The translations under genes and the position numbers were made by a program. Below are positions 10,101 through 22,036 of a stretch of 64,000 nt of DNA, one piece after another. The notes under the pieces are model-generated. The model ran no database searches. It saw only the letters and a program-made list of their open reading frames with translations, and was not told the origin of the DNA. Numbering within the stretch: the stretch's first letter is position 1; every line of letters begins with the position of its first letter. The stretch spans positions 62,001 to 126,000 of the forward strand of contig JAQFWX010000060.1 of the NCBI GenBank assembly GCA_027605045.1, written 5' to 3'. The stretch comes from Phallus indusiatus. Its lineage: Eukaryota; Basidiomycota; Agaricomycetes; Phallales; Phallaceae.

Positions 10101-10774
10101 TTACTTGTTAAGCATTTCAGGCCAGGAATAACTGTACTTATGCAAAAGTTTCTCAATCTATAAAAATGTTAGTTGAACAATAGGGATTAAGAGGAGACTT
10201 GTAACACAAGTCTCATATTATAGAGTTAGATAAGAGGTTTGATAAGCATGCTTTGTCAAGTGACCCTTTTGTTGAGCTTTATTAGCTAACACTGGATGTG
10301 TGGTACAACAAAAAGATGTAGATACATGATTTTCTGAGCCCTAGTTAAAAATGTTTAGGGCTAAACTATTCTACTCACTACCTAATAATTACATAATAAA
10401 TGACACAAGAGATAACATGATATTTGAGATGGAAAAAATAGATAAGGATAAATAAATATAACCTTTTTCCTACTAATTATCCTTGGCTGAAGTGTTTTGC
10501 CAAATAATGTCATGTATGATTGAAGGGGCAAAAGGATTGGAAAAGAAAATAGAAGTGGAAGATGGTAAATGTGGAAGTCCTTGGATTATTTAGTTTTATT
10601 TGTGTTTATGGGGTTTTATCCTTATCTTGATGTTTTTGGTGAGAGGGATGAAGTGGTTACATAACAGAATTCCCCCTCTTTTCTAATCCTTTTTCGAAAG
10701 GGACTAGTATTTCTGTCCAGATGGTTCTTGAGCACCCTTTTGTATTGAAACCAACCTCTTAGAGTCTGAACTTT
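10101..10774. other. AT-rich stretch, nothing recognised
   Basis: No open frame of note, no terminal repeats and no clear match to the families in this window. CpG is nearly absent, as in the decayed transposon DNA on both sides. Confidence 0.5.
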
Positions 10775-11416
10775 TCACAACTCTTTCTCCTCATCCTCAG
10801 AGATATCTTCTATTTGAGTTATAGAAGCCTGAGCACTAGGGGCTGGAGTTGGAGAATGATGAGGAATTACTGTAGGTTTTTCTTCAAAAAGATCTGGAGT
10901 AATGGAAATAGAAGAATGACCAGGAACTGTCCAAGGTTCTGGACTATAAATAGGAGAGGTTGATTGGTAGACAGGAGAGGATTCCACCGGAATAGAAGAT
11001 TCTCTAGGGACAGATGTTTCCTCAGTAGTATGAGCCATCATTGGAACAGAAGAAGCTTCATTAGAAGAAGTAGTAGAAGGTTCCATGGGCTAGGTCCAGA
11101 AAAAAGAGATCCGACAGAGTGTCTGTCTCTATAGGGGAAGGGTTGAAAGTGTCTTGAGAAGTGGGAGGAGTGTTGTTGAAATTGGGAACAAAATTAGAAG
11201 CTGATTCATAGTGTAAATATTTACTACATGAGTTGGTTGAGTCTTAGGTTTGATGATAATACAGGGTTGAGTGACATAGTCAGGAGTTATACTCGAGAGT
11301 TGTACAAAGTTGTCAGGAATGGCCTTTTCTTTGAGATTTGGAAGAGTTAGAACAATTGGGTCTTCAGTGAGAGTGACTGGAGAAAAGTAGATGTTGTACC
11401 CAGGAAGAGATGACAT
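10775..11416 (-). pseudogene. Two open segments of an unknown multi-domain ORF
   Basis: Reading leftward, MSSLPGYNIYFSPVTLTEDP begins at 11416 and stays open for 95 residues. After a break, a Ser/Pro/Thr-rich segment (MEPSTTSSNEASSVPMMAHT from 11086) ends in the acidic ITQIEDISEDEEKEL. The order, a compact N-terminus followed by a disordered Pro/Ser tail, resembles the gag-like start of a retroelement ORF, but no diagnostic motif is visible. LTR E (reverse) lies just upstream. Not identified. Confidence 0.3.
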
Positions 11417-11454
11417 GGTTGTGGTTAGTGTTTAAAAGGTGAAAGGGGGTGAAA

Positions 11455-11598
11455 CTATTAAAATTGGTATAGAGACAATGTTATATTAACCAACTGGAGA
11501 CAGTGAATACTCTGTATAAATTATTTCATGAATTATAAACATACCTGGAGACAGATGGTGAATACTCTGTATATAGAGTATTTCCATCACTCCAGGCT
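11455..11598 (-). mobile_element. LTR family E, truncated, reverse
   Basis: The reverse complement gives CTGGAGTGATGGAAATACTC and CACCATCTGTCTCCAGGTATG, then the same spacer and second TGTCTCCAG block as the E copy at 21788. It is cut on the right by the start of LTR A at 11599. Confidence 0.6.
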
Positions 11599-11847
11599 TG
11601 TCAGGGCTACTCAGCTCAGACTAGAGGGAGGGGATCCTAAGTAATATATTGGGAAATAACTATACTACTCACCTAATGGGAGGGAATCCTAAGAGAACAA
11701 GCTTGGGGACCCTCACTCTAGGTATAGCTACTATATACATAAAACGATGACACAGCATGTGACCCTGACACGACTAAGTGCCAGACACCCAAACTAAACT
11801 TAAGTGACATGATGTCATGGGCATCACCCCAAGAATGAGTGCACACA
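11599..11847 (+). mobile_element. LTR family A, 3'-truncated
   Basis: It opens TGTCAGGGCTACTCAGC and holds both GATCCTAAG boxes, then the GACACGACTAAGTGCCAGACACC block. It stops where MITE 2 begins. No target duplication can be read. Confidence 0.7.
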
Positions 11848-11958
11848 CAGGAGACATTGTAGGGTTTAGCCAAAAAAAGGATCCTAAGAAAATCATGGTT
11901 CGAGGCATAGGCTATTGACAATTTACCAAACTAAAAAATCATATTATAACTAATACTC
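11848..11958 (+). mobile_element. MITE family 2, left end only
   Basis: CAGGAGACATTGTAGGG and the conserved GGATCCTAAG and ATAGGCTATTGACAATTT blocks are present. The element is lost where LTR E starts at 11959. Confidence 0.65.
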
Positions 11959-12136
11959 TGTTAGAATATGATCTGTACATCTCTCTAAGTAGATTGGATT
12001 ATACCAGCGCTATGGGTGCCCAGACGCGGTATAGGTAAGCCTGGAGTGATGGGAATACTCTTTATACAGAGTATTCACCATCTGTCTCCAGTGTTGTTGA
12101 GGTTAATATAACATCATCTCTATACCAATTCTAATA
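11959..12136 (+). mobile_element. Solo LTR, family E
   Basis: TGTTAGAATATGATCTG opens it and CCAATTCTAATA closes it (178 bp). Flanks TACTC and TCTTC agree at only three of five bases, so a rearrangement is possible. The other E copies have exact duplications. Confidence 0.65.
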
Positions 12137-12169
12137 TCTTCTCAAGCCAGACAATGACAATATAGAAAG

Positions 12170-13160
12170 CTGCAGTCATGCTGATATTGACGTCAAACAA
12201 TTCAGATCCTCAGCAACAGAAGAATAAAATTCAAACCTCCTCTATTTACTGGGTTCAGAAAATAAGACAAACTACATCAAACGCTGAAAGATCACAGGTA
12301 TTTCAAAACCGCCTTTGATTCTAGGACTCTCAAGTACATCGTGTCTTCCGATCAGTCGTGGTCTTTGTGGAGAAGCTATGCATGTCACAACCTTGAATCT
12401 GGGAGAGCTTCTTTACCTTTATGGCATGATACATTCACATGTGATAAAACAGATAAGATTGCATCTTGGGATTGGGCAGCTTTGAAGGATCCTGGACTGT
12501 GAGATGAACATGGCAAAGCTGTAGAGATGTGTCGGCAACATATTCCTGCAAGTTTTGATCAGGCTCCTCGCAACATCACAATGAAAATCATACAAGGCTA
12601 AGGAGTGGCAAAACTATTTACTAGGTCTGGCTGCTGGCACTGGCATTGCTAATGCATGTCCTGCCAATGCTATATTGGCAAAATTTCTGCAAACTTGTTC
12701 GCACAATTCAAATCTGCATCCAATTCAAAAGGAAGATCTTAAATTGATACGATTCAGGGAAGTGATTTTTTATTTTTTGATGACAAAAAGAACCATGGGT
12801 TTGCATTGGTTCACAATTTCTCATCATACGATTCGACCATATATCAAGAATCATTTGGAGCAGTAGTAATCCATGTGATGCAAGAAAATGACTACAAGAT
12901 TATCCCTGTTCATTCCATACTTAGTGTCATTGCTGTTATTCCTTGGAATCAACATCAACCTGGATCCTTTTTTGTATGGGAGAAACCAGGTCTACTACTG
13001 TCAATGCTTCAAGAAGTTAGTTATGATGAGTGAGAGTAATCTATTAGTGAGTGGGATTCCACAATCACAGATTGTGAACATTGTTACTTCATTTGACACA
13101 TGTTACATTGACAGCTTGTCTTTACTTCGTATTCACACCTATGTCTTCCAGTAATGATGT
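12170..13160 (+). pseudogene. Decayed transposon-linked orphan gene, part 1
   Basis: A continuous protein can be followed across several frame breaks: KYIVSSDQSWSLWRSYACHN, then LPLWHDTFTCDKTDKIASWDW, ANACPANAILAKFLQ, FALVHNFSSYDSTIYQESFG and IIPVHSILSVIAVIPW ending FFVWEKPG. This layout resembles large hypothetical proteins that are multi-copy in mushroom genomes and sit among transposons, but I cannot name a family. In-frame TGA and TAG codons and missing CpGs show it is dead. Residue blocks are read directly; kinship is inference. Confidence 0.35.
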
Positions 13161-13436
13161 TTCTGCCAATAAAACCATCTCTACAAATGAAAAAATAGCT
13201 CCAGTTGAAGATGTGTGTGCTGTAGAGCCAGATATTTCTATTTCCGATACCTGATATGTATTTGAGTTAAAGCCACTTAAAATCCTTGCATTCTCATATT
13301 AGATTAGTGATCCTGGCAGTCTTGAGAGGTATAATTTTCCAAATTTCTTTTTTTTGTAACTAATGGTTTATTATGCAGTCCAGAAGTACATATACAAGAC
13401 AACACCTCACCCAAGGATATACAATGTCCAGAGAGC

Positions 13437-13637
13437 ATGAATTCAGCCCAAGAACCATCCGAAAACAAATGCATAAATTCATGGAGTAAGAACATTGATG
13501 CAGCCATGATGTTACCTTCAGCTTTTTCACCAGATGAAGTTGAGGAGATAATTTCAAGTGTCTTGGAGGATAACATGAATATGGACCTGGAGGATGTTGA
13601 AGAAAGTATTGCAATTTTTAGAGCACTATTTGGGTAA
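13437..13637 (+). pseudogene. Acidic 66-residue ORF, possible tail of the same orphan
   Basis: MNSAQEPSENKCINSWSKNI leads into an acidic segment (DEVEEIISSVLEDNMNMDLE). It lies on the same strand a few hundred bases after part 1 and may be a terminal exon. An unrelated, CpG-poor AT-rich stretch follows to 13962. Confidence 0.25.
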
Positions 13638-13962
13638 GGTGCTAAACGTATTCATCAGATTGTCTTATCAGTTGAATTTTTTATAAGTTGTTTCTTTATT
13701 TTTTTCTGTATGCAGTGTTTCTACTTAAAAAAATCCATTGCGCTTCATTGTTATATCAATTCACTCAGGATTGATTTTGATTCTGTCTGAGTTGGCACTT
13801 ACTGTAATATTCTTTCTTCTTCCTCCTGTCATCACAAACAATACCATAGGTATGCATAATTCGATAACCCTATGTTTTATTGCATTAATGAGTTCCTCTG
13901 CAGATTTTATATAGTTTTAATGTCAAACTTCTTACTTTCTTTGTCACCTTTTGCTGAGCCGG

Positions 13963-14708
13963 TGTAATGATCCGAAGTGAATAGTTAAATGTATCGGCTA
14001 TAGATGGTCGGATAACTATGAAGATATTTGATTATTGAGGTTGATAGTCTACTGTGGAGTGGGTCCTGGTGCTGATTTCAGTAAGAGGGTGGAAAAGAGA
14101 GAGTGTGTGTATGAGGAGAGGGGAGCTGTATGTATGCGCTGATATTGAACCAACACAAAACAAACACTAACACCAACTGCAACGACTAAAGGTGATTGTA
14201 TGCAAATGTGCAAGTGATAAAATGAACAGATGTCGGCAAAAGACTTGAGATGCAACTTAGTATGGAAGATCTACAATCAATGATAACAGTTATCCTTCTG
14301 CGAGTTAGTGAAGCAACAATAAAATTGAAACGAAAATCACTAGTTTATACTCCAAGACCTCACTCAGAGTTAATCCAAGGATAAAGATGTAAGCATAGAA
14401 TTAGACTAGAGATGAAACACTGGGCTTGAACTTGACTTGAACTTGACTTGACTTGACTTAAACTGTGAGACAACCCATATCTGGTAGATTGCTGCTGTTA
14501 CAAGTATTTACATGCAGTATTTATACCTTTCAGAGTACATAGCATTGGTGAGATGATCACTCATCGTTCACCAAGATAAGAAACAAAAAGAAGAGATTTC
14601 ATATCAACAGGAGAAATGATGACGGGAAAATCAAGAACAGAAAACAAAGAACAAAAGAAACACAAAAGAGAGATCAACAGGAAAAGAAGGAACTGACTCA
14701 TAACACAG
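13963..14708 (-). mobile_element. Probable LTR-like terminal repeat (minus)
   Basis: On the minus strand it begins TGTTATGAGTCAGTTCC and ends CGGATCATTACA, TG...CA ends, about 746 bp. It directly follows the C-terminal coding sequence at 14712-15446. No 5-bp duplication was found, so the left limit is tentative. It contains a short (ACTTG)n run near 14430-14460. Confidence 0.35.
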
Positions 14709-14711
14709 CCT

Positions 14712-15446
14712 TGCCATAATCAACACCTGGCACTTCCCACGCTGCCTCTTCCTTGAACCATACCACCATCCTCTTATTCTTCGTACTGATCAGGTATCTG
14801 TCGATGGATCCATTGAGTTCTTAGGGTACCCTTGGCTTCTATCAAAAGGAAGGGATCGCGATCTTGATTGATGAGTGCTATCCTTCCCTTCTTATTCTAA
14901 TCTCCTGCATTGTTTAGGTATTGGGTTGACTATCATAGGATGCATGCAATTTTGATTTCGGCGAAGTTGAGGAGCATTAGGTATAAGCTCTTCAGGTTCT
15001 TTGTATTTGGGCAAGGGAGCAGTGGGTTGTGGAGGGGGTTCAGAGAAGACATCGAAAGGGGCATCTAGGAAAAGGACATAATTGTGAAACAGGGCAGCAC
15101 GATAGAAGATAAGATGCCAAATTAAGATTCCAGGACAATGGGATACAAGGGCCCCAATCAGAGTATATGAAGCTTGCATAATAGGGATATGAATGCATTC
15201 ATTTACTTTGATTTCATCAGGTAGCTTCAGATCATCATAAAAATACTGGAAATTGAGCACTGGATTGTAGTGTTGTGGCCATGGATCACCTTCTTCTACT
15301 TCTACTTCATCGCTTTCCAATTGATATTCATGAACCACAGTTTGAAATTCGCCATGTAGTCTATATGGAGGAGGTGAATTAAGGTTGGGATAATAAGGAA
15401 TAGGGATAATGTGGAGAGCACGATAACCAATGGGTTGGATGGACAT
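14712..15446 (-). pseudogene. Transposon-linked orphan gene, C-terminal part
   Basis: The 184-residue ORF starts MSIQPIGYRALHIIPIPYYP at 15446 and contains an acidic ESDEVEVEEGDPW and a Pro-rich FSEPPPQPTAPLPKYKEPEE. After its stop at 14892 another segment reads SIDRYLISTKNKRMVVWFKE and then EAAWEVPGVDYGKAVL before a stop near 14712. That tail is well formed and directly precedes an LTR-like sequence on the same strand, as the last coding segment of an element would. Family unknown; the frame break at 14892 makes it a remnant. Confidence 0.4.
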
Positions 15447-15833
15447 AGGGAAGGTTAAGAGTTGAAAAAGAGAATTAAAGCTCCGAAACAGGAAGAGTGT
15501 TTTTGGTAAAATGAAAGGTGTGAAACTTCTCCAGAATCATTATTCTTTTACTCTTTATTGTTCTCCAAAATTTCTTGATCAGGTTCATTCTAGGAAACCA
15601 GAACAAACATGTTGAAGTGTGCAAAGGGTTTGCTGATATCGGAGAGGTCGTATGGTCATTTCGGAGGAAGTAGGGAATTGAGGATGTGAAGGATCATGAA
15701 ATGAAGAGTTTAGTGGTTCTTTAGGGATAGGATTGGGTGATCAATAAAATCCTAAGGCAGGTTGATGATTACATGCTATTAGGATCCATCGGCTGGGAAC
15801 ATCCAGGACCATAATCATGTAATCCAATTCAAC

Positions 15834-16149
15834 TTATGCTGTTAACCAAACACGATATGAATCTTGTAGAGCTGATTCTGGAGTTAAATAAACATGAGTG
15901 ACTGTAAACCATCTCAATTCTTTCTCGATGTAAACTTCCTTTCCAAAAGCCAGGAAGGGGTGTACAATATCTGAACTTCTACACTTATCGATAGTTCGAG
16001 GAACCTTGTATGAGTAGACTGGGAGTAATGTCTTTGGGTTGATCTCGAGAATAGGAGTGGGTGAATAATATGTGCATAAAGTTGTTTTGAGATCCAAGTC
16101 GTGAGTGTGAGGACTATTGTGAGAATAACGAAAGATTGGGGGTGAAACA
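15834..16149 (-). pseudogene. Unidentified ORF fragment beside MITE 2
   Basis: MDLKTTLCTYYSPTPILEIN begins at 16097 and runs 87 residues with YSYKVPRTIDKCRSSDIVHP and LRWFTVTHVYLTPESALQDS. It reads like folded protein, not random translation. The MITE 2 copy at 16150 landed at its 5' side. I do not recognise it. Confidence 0.3.
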
Positions 16150-16979
16150 CACTGGAGACATTGTAGGGTTTGACTAAAAAAAGGATCCTAAGAAAATCAT
16201 AGTTCTCGATATAGACATATGACAATTCACCTACTTGTAATATCATATTATAACTAATACTCAGATTAAGGGATTCTGACTTGAGAAATTGTCATTATGT
16301 TGCTATTTTTATCTTAGTTAAATTATGTAAGAAATTTTACTTATATAACACTATCAATAACTTTCTCTATTCAATCAAATAGTATACAAACTAAGATATA
16401 TATTATTATTGTCCATAGCAGAAAATTATATAATGAAGTTAATATAATTACTTATCAATACAATTTATTATCACTTTGAGGGAGTGAGAAATACTGAGTT
16501 TCTATGTAATTATAACTTGAAGTCACAGTATGTGACATTAGAGTTTTCTCAAGATTTTCCAGAAATCCCTGTATTATTAGGGTTTTTCCAGGAAAATTCT
16601 GATATTACACAATGTAATTTCATGCTCAAAATTAAGGTTTTCCCATCCATCTAATTATAATAGAAATATATTTTCACAATAAATATAAAAAAGATTTTAA
16701 AACATTCTTCAATATAGATGATGATAATGTAAGTTTCATTCTATTTATTATTTTACTGAATAGATAACATTAATCATAGGCTTATATGATAAAAAATTAT
16801 TACATAATTTGGCCAATATAATTATAGCGGTATACTGACAATTTTGCAAGCTGGAATCCCTTGAGCTGAGTATTAGTTATAATATGATTTTGCAATTTGA
16901 TAAATTGTCAATAACCTATGCCTCGAACTAAAATTTTCCTAGGATCCCTTTTTTGGCTAAACCCATCAATGTCCCAGTG
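16150..16979. mobile_element. MITE family 2, full length (TSD aca)
   Basis: Ends are CACTGGAGACATTGTAGGG and, inverted, CATCAATGTCCCAGTG. The 3-bp duplication ACA is at 16147-16149 and 16980-16982. The 830-bp AT-rich interior has no gene. Terminal CACTG plus a 3-bp duplication fits the CACTA/EnSpm superfamily. Confidence 0.8.
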
Positions 16980-16982
16980 ACA

Positions 16983-17221
16983 TCTTCTTCTGGGGAAGGT
17001 TCTCGAGAAATAGGAGAAGGAGAAGGGTGTTTGAAAGAAATGGAGGAAGAGAGTCGAAGATTGAACATTTTATTGTTTTGTTGATTTGGGTAAACAGGGG
17101 GTGTCAAATGAGCTGGAAGTGAGTTGTTCAGGAAGATAGGATTTGAATGTCTGCTTTTAGCTGAGCAACCCAAATTACCAAAAAGGAAAGATTTTGGTGT
17201 GTGACACTGGATGAACCTCAT
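16983..17221 (-). pseudogene. Unidentified ORF fragment, right of MITE 2
   Basis: MRFIQCHTPKSFLFGNLGCS from 17221 leads into SIQ/Ser/Pro-rich sequence ending SREPSPEEDVTG at the MITE border. It may be the upstream continuation of the fragment left of the MITE. Not recognised. Confidence 0.25.
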
Positions 17222-17577
17222 CTGAGTCCAGCATTACCATTTCCAAGACATCTCAAAGATGTTATAAGAAATCATCTGAATTGCTACTTTGAAAGATCGT
17301 TAAGAATGGAATCGCCAAACCATGGAACTCTAAATCCACCTCACCCTGATGTTCTCTTTTTATTCTCTTCAAATTTCATATACTGATGATTACACATAGA
17401 CCCAATTATTCGTGAATAGATGCAATGTCATAGCTACTGTGTCAAAAGAAGAACTCATTAAATCTGAAAATGCAGCATATATGTGTCTGCTCTACACAAT
17501 CAATACAATAACATGAAGTATGTGTTTTTACTCATTGCTGGGTTTATTACAGTGGTACTCTCAATAAAATACTCGAT

Positions 17578-18732
17578 ATGCTTCAGCATATTCAGCAAAG
17601 TCACAGCCTGGGCGAGAAAAGCATCATTCCCAACTTGACTGTGTCATCCTCCCACAAGCCACCACTGCTAAAGCAAACTGAATATCCACATGTCAATTAT
17701 TGGTCTAAACACCAATGGATGGCATACCTGAAAAATCGTGGGTCAAGTACACGTTCTACTGCACAACGAAAAGAAGATGATTGCAAGGTACTCAAATTCA
17801 TCCAGGGGGAAGATGGGAAGACCATCAACAGGCATCAAGCAGGATTCATATGCTCAACAGCCAAGGGCATCTGGCAAACACTGTGAAAAGCTGGACAAGC
17901 TCCTCCAACTTGGGGCCAGACAGACACAACTGCCATCGATTTCTACCATGCTAGTATGTATAGAAAGTTCCCATTCCTCAGACAGTGCAACAATGACTGG
18001 AAAGTGGATTGGATCGCCACTTTGGACTACCCCTCTTGGCATCAACATCATGCTGAGCCAGAGGTCACACCACACATCAAAAAAGATCCTGATCTAGCTG
18101 ATAACCGACTTCTCAAACAAGCTAAGATTACCCATAGCACCATGCCCATGGCTCTTGCTCAACTAGCTCAATCAAAACTATGTATCACAGAGATTGAGCA
18201 AACAGTCCAACCTACTGTCTCTGCTGCATTGACCTCTTCTTCATCTACACCTGCTCTATTCGCTCCATTCGCACCTGCTCTACCTGCTCCTTCTGCACTT
18301 ACTCCACCCACTCCTTCTGCACCTGCTCCACCTGCTCCATTTGCACCTGTTCTACCTGCTCCTTCCACACCTGCTCCACCTATACCTGCTACACCTATAC
18401 CCACTACACCTATATCCACTACATCTATACCCACTACACCTATACTTGCACCGTCTGTTCCTGCTCTACCTGTTCCTGCTTTGTCTGTTCCTGCACTGTC
18501 TGTTCCTGCACTGTCTGTTCCTGCTTCATCTGTTCCGGCTCTACCTGTGCAGTTTGTACCTGCACCGCCTGTATCCACACCATCAGCACTTCCTCTGCCT
18601 GCTCTTGCTCCCTCTATCTTTGCTTTGCCTGTTTCTACTCAGTCTGCTTCAACTCCAACTACTTCTGCTAGAGGCAGTGACAAGGAGAACTTGTGTAAGC
18701 CATCTAATGCTCATAATAAATGGCTTGACTAA
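17578..18732 (+). pseudogene. Transposon-linked orphan gene with Ala/Pro repeat tail
   Basis: Segments read YPHVNYWSKHQWMAYLKN, GEDGKTINRHQAGFICSTAK, FYHASMYRKFPFLRQCNNDW and KVDWIATLDYPSWHQHH, with a frame change near 17880. A run of about 150 residues of PAP, PALPAPS, PTTP and VPALSVPA repeats follows, from 15- and 18-bp DNA repeats. The globular blocks resemble the N-terminal parts of multi-copy hypothetical proteins found near transposons in mushroom genomes. No catalytic motif is visible. It ends near 18732 (NAHNKWLD). Confidence 0.4.
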
Positions 18733-19039
18733 TTTCTTTATTTATAATCTGTCAGCCTCTTTTTCTGTAAGTTGGATTTCACAATCATGTAGGCTGTTAA
18801 TAATATTGCATCTTCTTCAGGTACTAGATCCATTGTGCGCTTCCCTTTATCTACTCTCTGCACCAAACAGAAGCTTATTTTATTAGCACATCTCGAACAC
18901 ATGGGGTTAAAGCTGAACAAGGTATATATATCCTAAACAAATGACTTTCTCCGAAGCGGCAAATGGGACAGACACAACATTCAGATTTAATAAAAATAGT
19001 GCTTCTACACTGTAAGTTATTCTTTTATTCTGGAACTAA

Positions 19040-19240
19040 ACTAACCCATATTTTACAGTAATTTATTTGGGCAAGACTTTTTGCTGAAGAAAGGAAAGGT
19101 AACGAAGAAGGAGGTAACAGAGGCTTACCAATGCCTCTCCAAGGATGAAATAGAGGTAAACAATATTGTTTCAATAAGTATATTAACCTACAGTTTATTA
19201 GGCATATGAGAAAAAACGACAAACACTTCTTGCCAGTTGT
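19040..19240 (+). pseudogene. HMG-box-like or orphan exon fragment
   Basis: LFGQDFLLKKGKVTKKEVTE then AYQCLSKDEIE, an AG-bounded gap, and AYEKKRQTLLA. The spacing is reminiscent of an HMG box (basic helix, LS..E...YE), but also of gag-like ORFs. Same strand as the orphan gene before it. Confidence 0.25.
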
Positions 19241-19508
19241 CATACCAAGAAATGATAACCTGGAGCTGGAGGCAGGTTTGATGTATATATTTAGCTAGAA
19301 ATAATAGAAAGATTTGGGACAATACAGGCAGATAGAGGCAGATGTACAATGGACCATGGAGAACAATGTGAGCACGCATGAGCAGAAAAAAGACCAGAAA
19401 TATACTGAACAAGGACGAAGCTTACAGATTGTCTATCTGGGATGGTATCCACTTTGCATCCTCTCTTGGTAAACTTCTGCGACAGCAGGTCAGTCCCTAA
19501 ATCACATG

Positions 19509-20540
19509 CTGGTGGCAGAACCAGTTTTCACCGGGCTTAAGGATCAGACGAGGAGTATAACCCAGTAATCCAGTCAATAATAGTGCAAGGAGCTACTCTT
19601 GCATGCACAGAAGTATATATACATGATAATGCTATCTCTAACCAATAGTGCTCATGTGCTTATCTACCAATAGTTGAGGATGTTAGATGAAACATGAGTA
19701 GAAAGGGAAATAGGGCAGAATGGAAGTGAATAGAGAAATGGGAGATGTTTGGGAGAATGTCAAGCACTGTGTTCTGCATCTATCCCAGCTATGTCCGGTC
19801 TATTACGGAACACATGCGTGGGGATATAGAGAGTATGGAGAGTACAAGTGTGAGGGACTTGGCTTCAGCTTATATGCTGCGCCCACTCACCCAACTTCAG
19901 ATATCCCTCAATTTCAGAGAACAAGAGATGTACATAGCTAGTACACACAAGTCCAATGATGAACTTAGATTGCCCAAGAGGTCTGACAACGACTGGGACT
20001 TGAACTACACACAAGTCCACAACTAAGTACGGGACAAGTATGCAGAGTACGGATAAGAACAGAGATGGAGTAGATAAGAGAGAAGAATACTTTATATTCT
20101 GACTGAGGATTCCCAGTCTTGGGGCTGGGGCTTAAATACACAAGTGTGAAGTAACTATACTAAATAGAGAAAAGACAATAAAGGAAAGGTGGTATCTAGG
20201 ATGTACAAACTAGGCAGAGTCCAGACTACCTGATCCCCTGGTTAGTCAGAGGGCCAGGCGGATGTATTCCATTTAGAAATACATGAATCGGAGGGCTGTG
20301 CTTGAAGTATGGAAAGTATGTGGCAGTATGTACTTCATGATGAGTCTTGAGCTATGGAGTATAGCTTATATAAAGTCCATGGAAAAGTCATAAGGCACAC
20401 AGGGTGTGACAGAGAATACACAAGGGGTGAATACGGACTGGCACACTGGGTACTGTATGACAGACATAGTAGCAAGCCACTATATATGTTATACTATACT
20501 ATGCTAAATATGCTAGAGGGCCTGGGGACATACCCTGACA
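19509..20540 (+). mobile_element. LTR family F, split by LTR B
   Basis: Left part (to 19757) and right part (20412-20540, ending ATACCCTGACA) together match the uninterrupted F copy at 25125-25522, which serves as the empty site. No 5-bp duplication is clear at the outer ends. Confidence 0.65.
19758..20411 (+). mobile_element. Solo LTR, family B (TSD gagaa)
   Basis: The 654-bp unit TGTCAAGCACTGTG ... GGGTGTGACA is flanked by GAGAA at 19753-19757 and 20412-20416. In LTR F at 25125 the same place reads GGGAGAATACGCG with no insert. Many CpGs of the 5284 copy are TpG or CpA here. Confidence 0.9.
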
Positions 20541-20990
20541 CTACTCACCTAGAGGAGGGAAAACCTAAGAGAACAAGCTGAGGTATCCCGCCTCTAGAGA
20601 AAATGCATATAAGGACATAACCCAAAGCATCTGATCCCCATGGGATCTGTAGCAATACAATTAGAAATTGAAGAAATTGGAAAAATAAGAAATGAGGGAG
20701 AGGATATGGGAAATGTATTAGAATATGATCTATACATCTCTCTAAGTAGATTAGATTATACCAGCGCTATGGACACCTAATAGGTGCTCAAATGTAGTAT
20801 AGGTAAGCCTGAAGTGATGGGAATACTCTTTATACAGAGTATTCACCATCTGTCTCCAGTGTTGTTGAGGTTAATATAACATTGTCTCTATAACAATCTT
20901 AATAAAATGATGGAAAGACAAAGTAAGGGAAATGAAGGAAATTGTAATATGAGATGAAACTGAAAGAAATCAAATAAATCAAAAAGCTAG
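20541..20990 (+). mobile_element. LTR family C, 5'-truncated, carrying LTR E
   Basis: CTACTCACCTAGAGGAGGG opens it and it closes near GGCTAGCATACCATAACA past 20990. It matches LTR C at 33908. LTR E is inserted at 20716. Confidence 0.65.
20716..20904 (+). mobile_element. Solo LTR, family E, in LTR C (TSD aaatg)
   Basis: TATTAGAATATGATC to CAATCTTAATA, 189 bp, with AAATG at 20711-20715 and 20905-20909. The TG start has become TA and the CA end TA, as expected from C to T decay. Confidence 0.8.
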
Positions 20991-21014
20991 GTGAGGCTAG
21001 CATACCATAACAAC

Positions 21015-21180
21015 AGGCACCAGGTCAAAAATAAGTGCATGGCACGTACAAGTGAAGAAATGAAAATAATAATAGTTGTGTGGGACATAATAATGACGTG
21101 GGAAATGAACAGAGCCAATGATAATAAACAAGAAAAAATGAGAGACAACAGTAGTGTACCCTGGCATTATGCACTCAGTA
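21015..21180 (+). mobile_element. LTR family A, 3' fragment
   Basis: GAAATAATAATAG, GATAATAAACAAG and AGTGTACCCTGGCA match the 3' third of LTR A. The region from here to 21787 has no gene; it contains a low-complexity run of TTCAAGT/AAGTCGA words at 21185-21410, similar to 22560-22640. Confidence 0.5.
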
Positions 21181-21787
21181 AAAACACTTAGCCAGATTTA
21201 GGTCGACATAGCTCAGATTTAAGTTGGATTAAGTATATGTATGTTCGAATTCAAGTCAAACCTAGTTGTACAAAAAGTCAGAGATGTGAGAAATTCGACT
21301 TTTGTGACATGTCACTGTCACAAAAGTCATAATCACTTTAATTTAGAGTCGAATTGAAGTCGAGAAATTTCAGGTTGAATTAAGGTCGAATTCAAGTTGA
21401 ATTCAACTGCATTGAGCGACTCAGATCTTCAGATATTTAGCGGTTATACCGGTTCTGTATGTACATATTGATAGGGGGAAAAAAATAAACCACTGAATAC
21501 TATACCTTAAATACAATTCGATTGGTGTTTATGTCAGTGTATATTTACGCATGGACATGCACACATATATCTAGGTGTACATGCCAATGAAGAACATTGT
21601 TGAAAGGAAGATAGTTTAAGTTCTTTGAAATATACAACATAGATTAATAGGATAAAAATGCATTGAATCCATTCCAAATTCAATCTTGAGTTTACTATAT
21701 TTCATATTCTCATGCTGAAGAACAAGGCTGTCAGTTCACTCCAGTACTCCTGAGCTCTTCATCTGCACCGCTATCAAATGAATTACT

Positions 21788-22031
21788 TGTTAGAATATGA
21801 TCTGTACATCTCTCTAAGTAGATTAGATTATACCAGCGCTATGGGCGCCTATTAGGCGCCCAGACGCGGTATAGGTAAGCCTGGAGTGATGGGAATACTC
21901 TTTATACAGAGTATTCACCATCTGTCTCCAGGTATGTTCATAATTCATAAAATAATATATACAGAGTATTCACCATCTGTCTCCAGTGTTGTTAAGGTTA
22001 ATATAACATTGTCTCTATACCAATTCTAATA
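21788..22031 (+). mobile_element. Solo LTR, family E, longest copy (TSD ttact)
   Basis: TGTTAGAATATGATCTG to CCAATTCTAATA, 244 bp, with TTACT at 21783-21787 and 22032-22036. It carries an internal duplication of ATACAGAGTATTCACCATCT plus GTCTCCAG, separated by a 24-bp AT-rich spacer. The short E copies lack this. Confidence 0.85.
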
Positions 22032-22036
22032 TTACT

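Noticed and set aside
18168..18578. Gly/Ala/Thr-rich minus-strand ORF
   Set aside because: Antisense of the Ala/Pro repeat in the plus-strand orphan gene; same low-complexity DNA.
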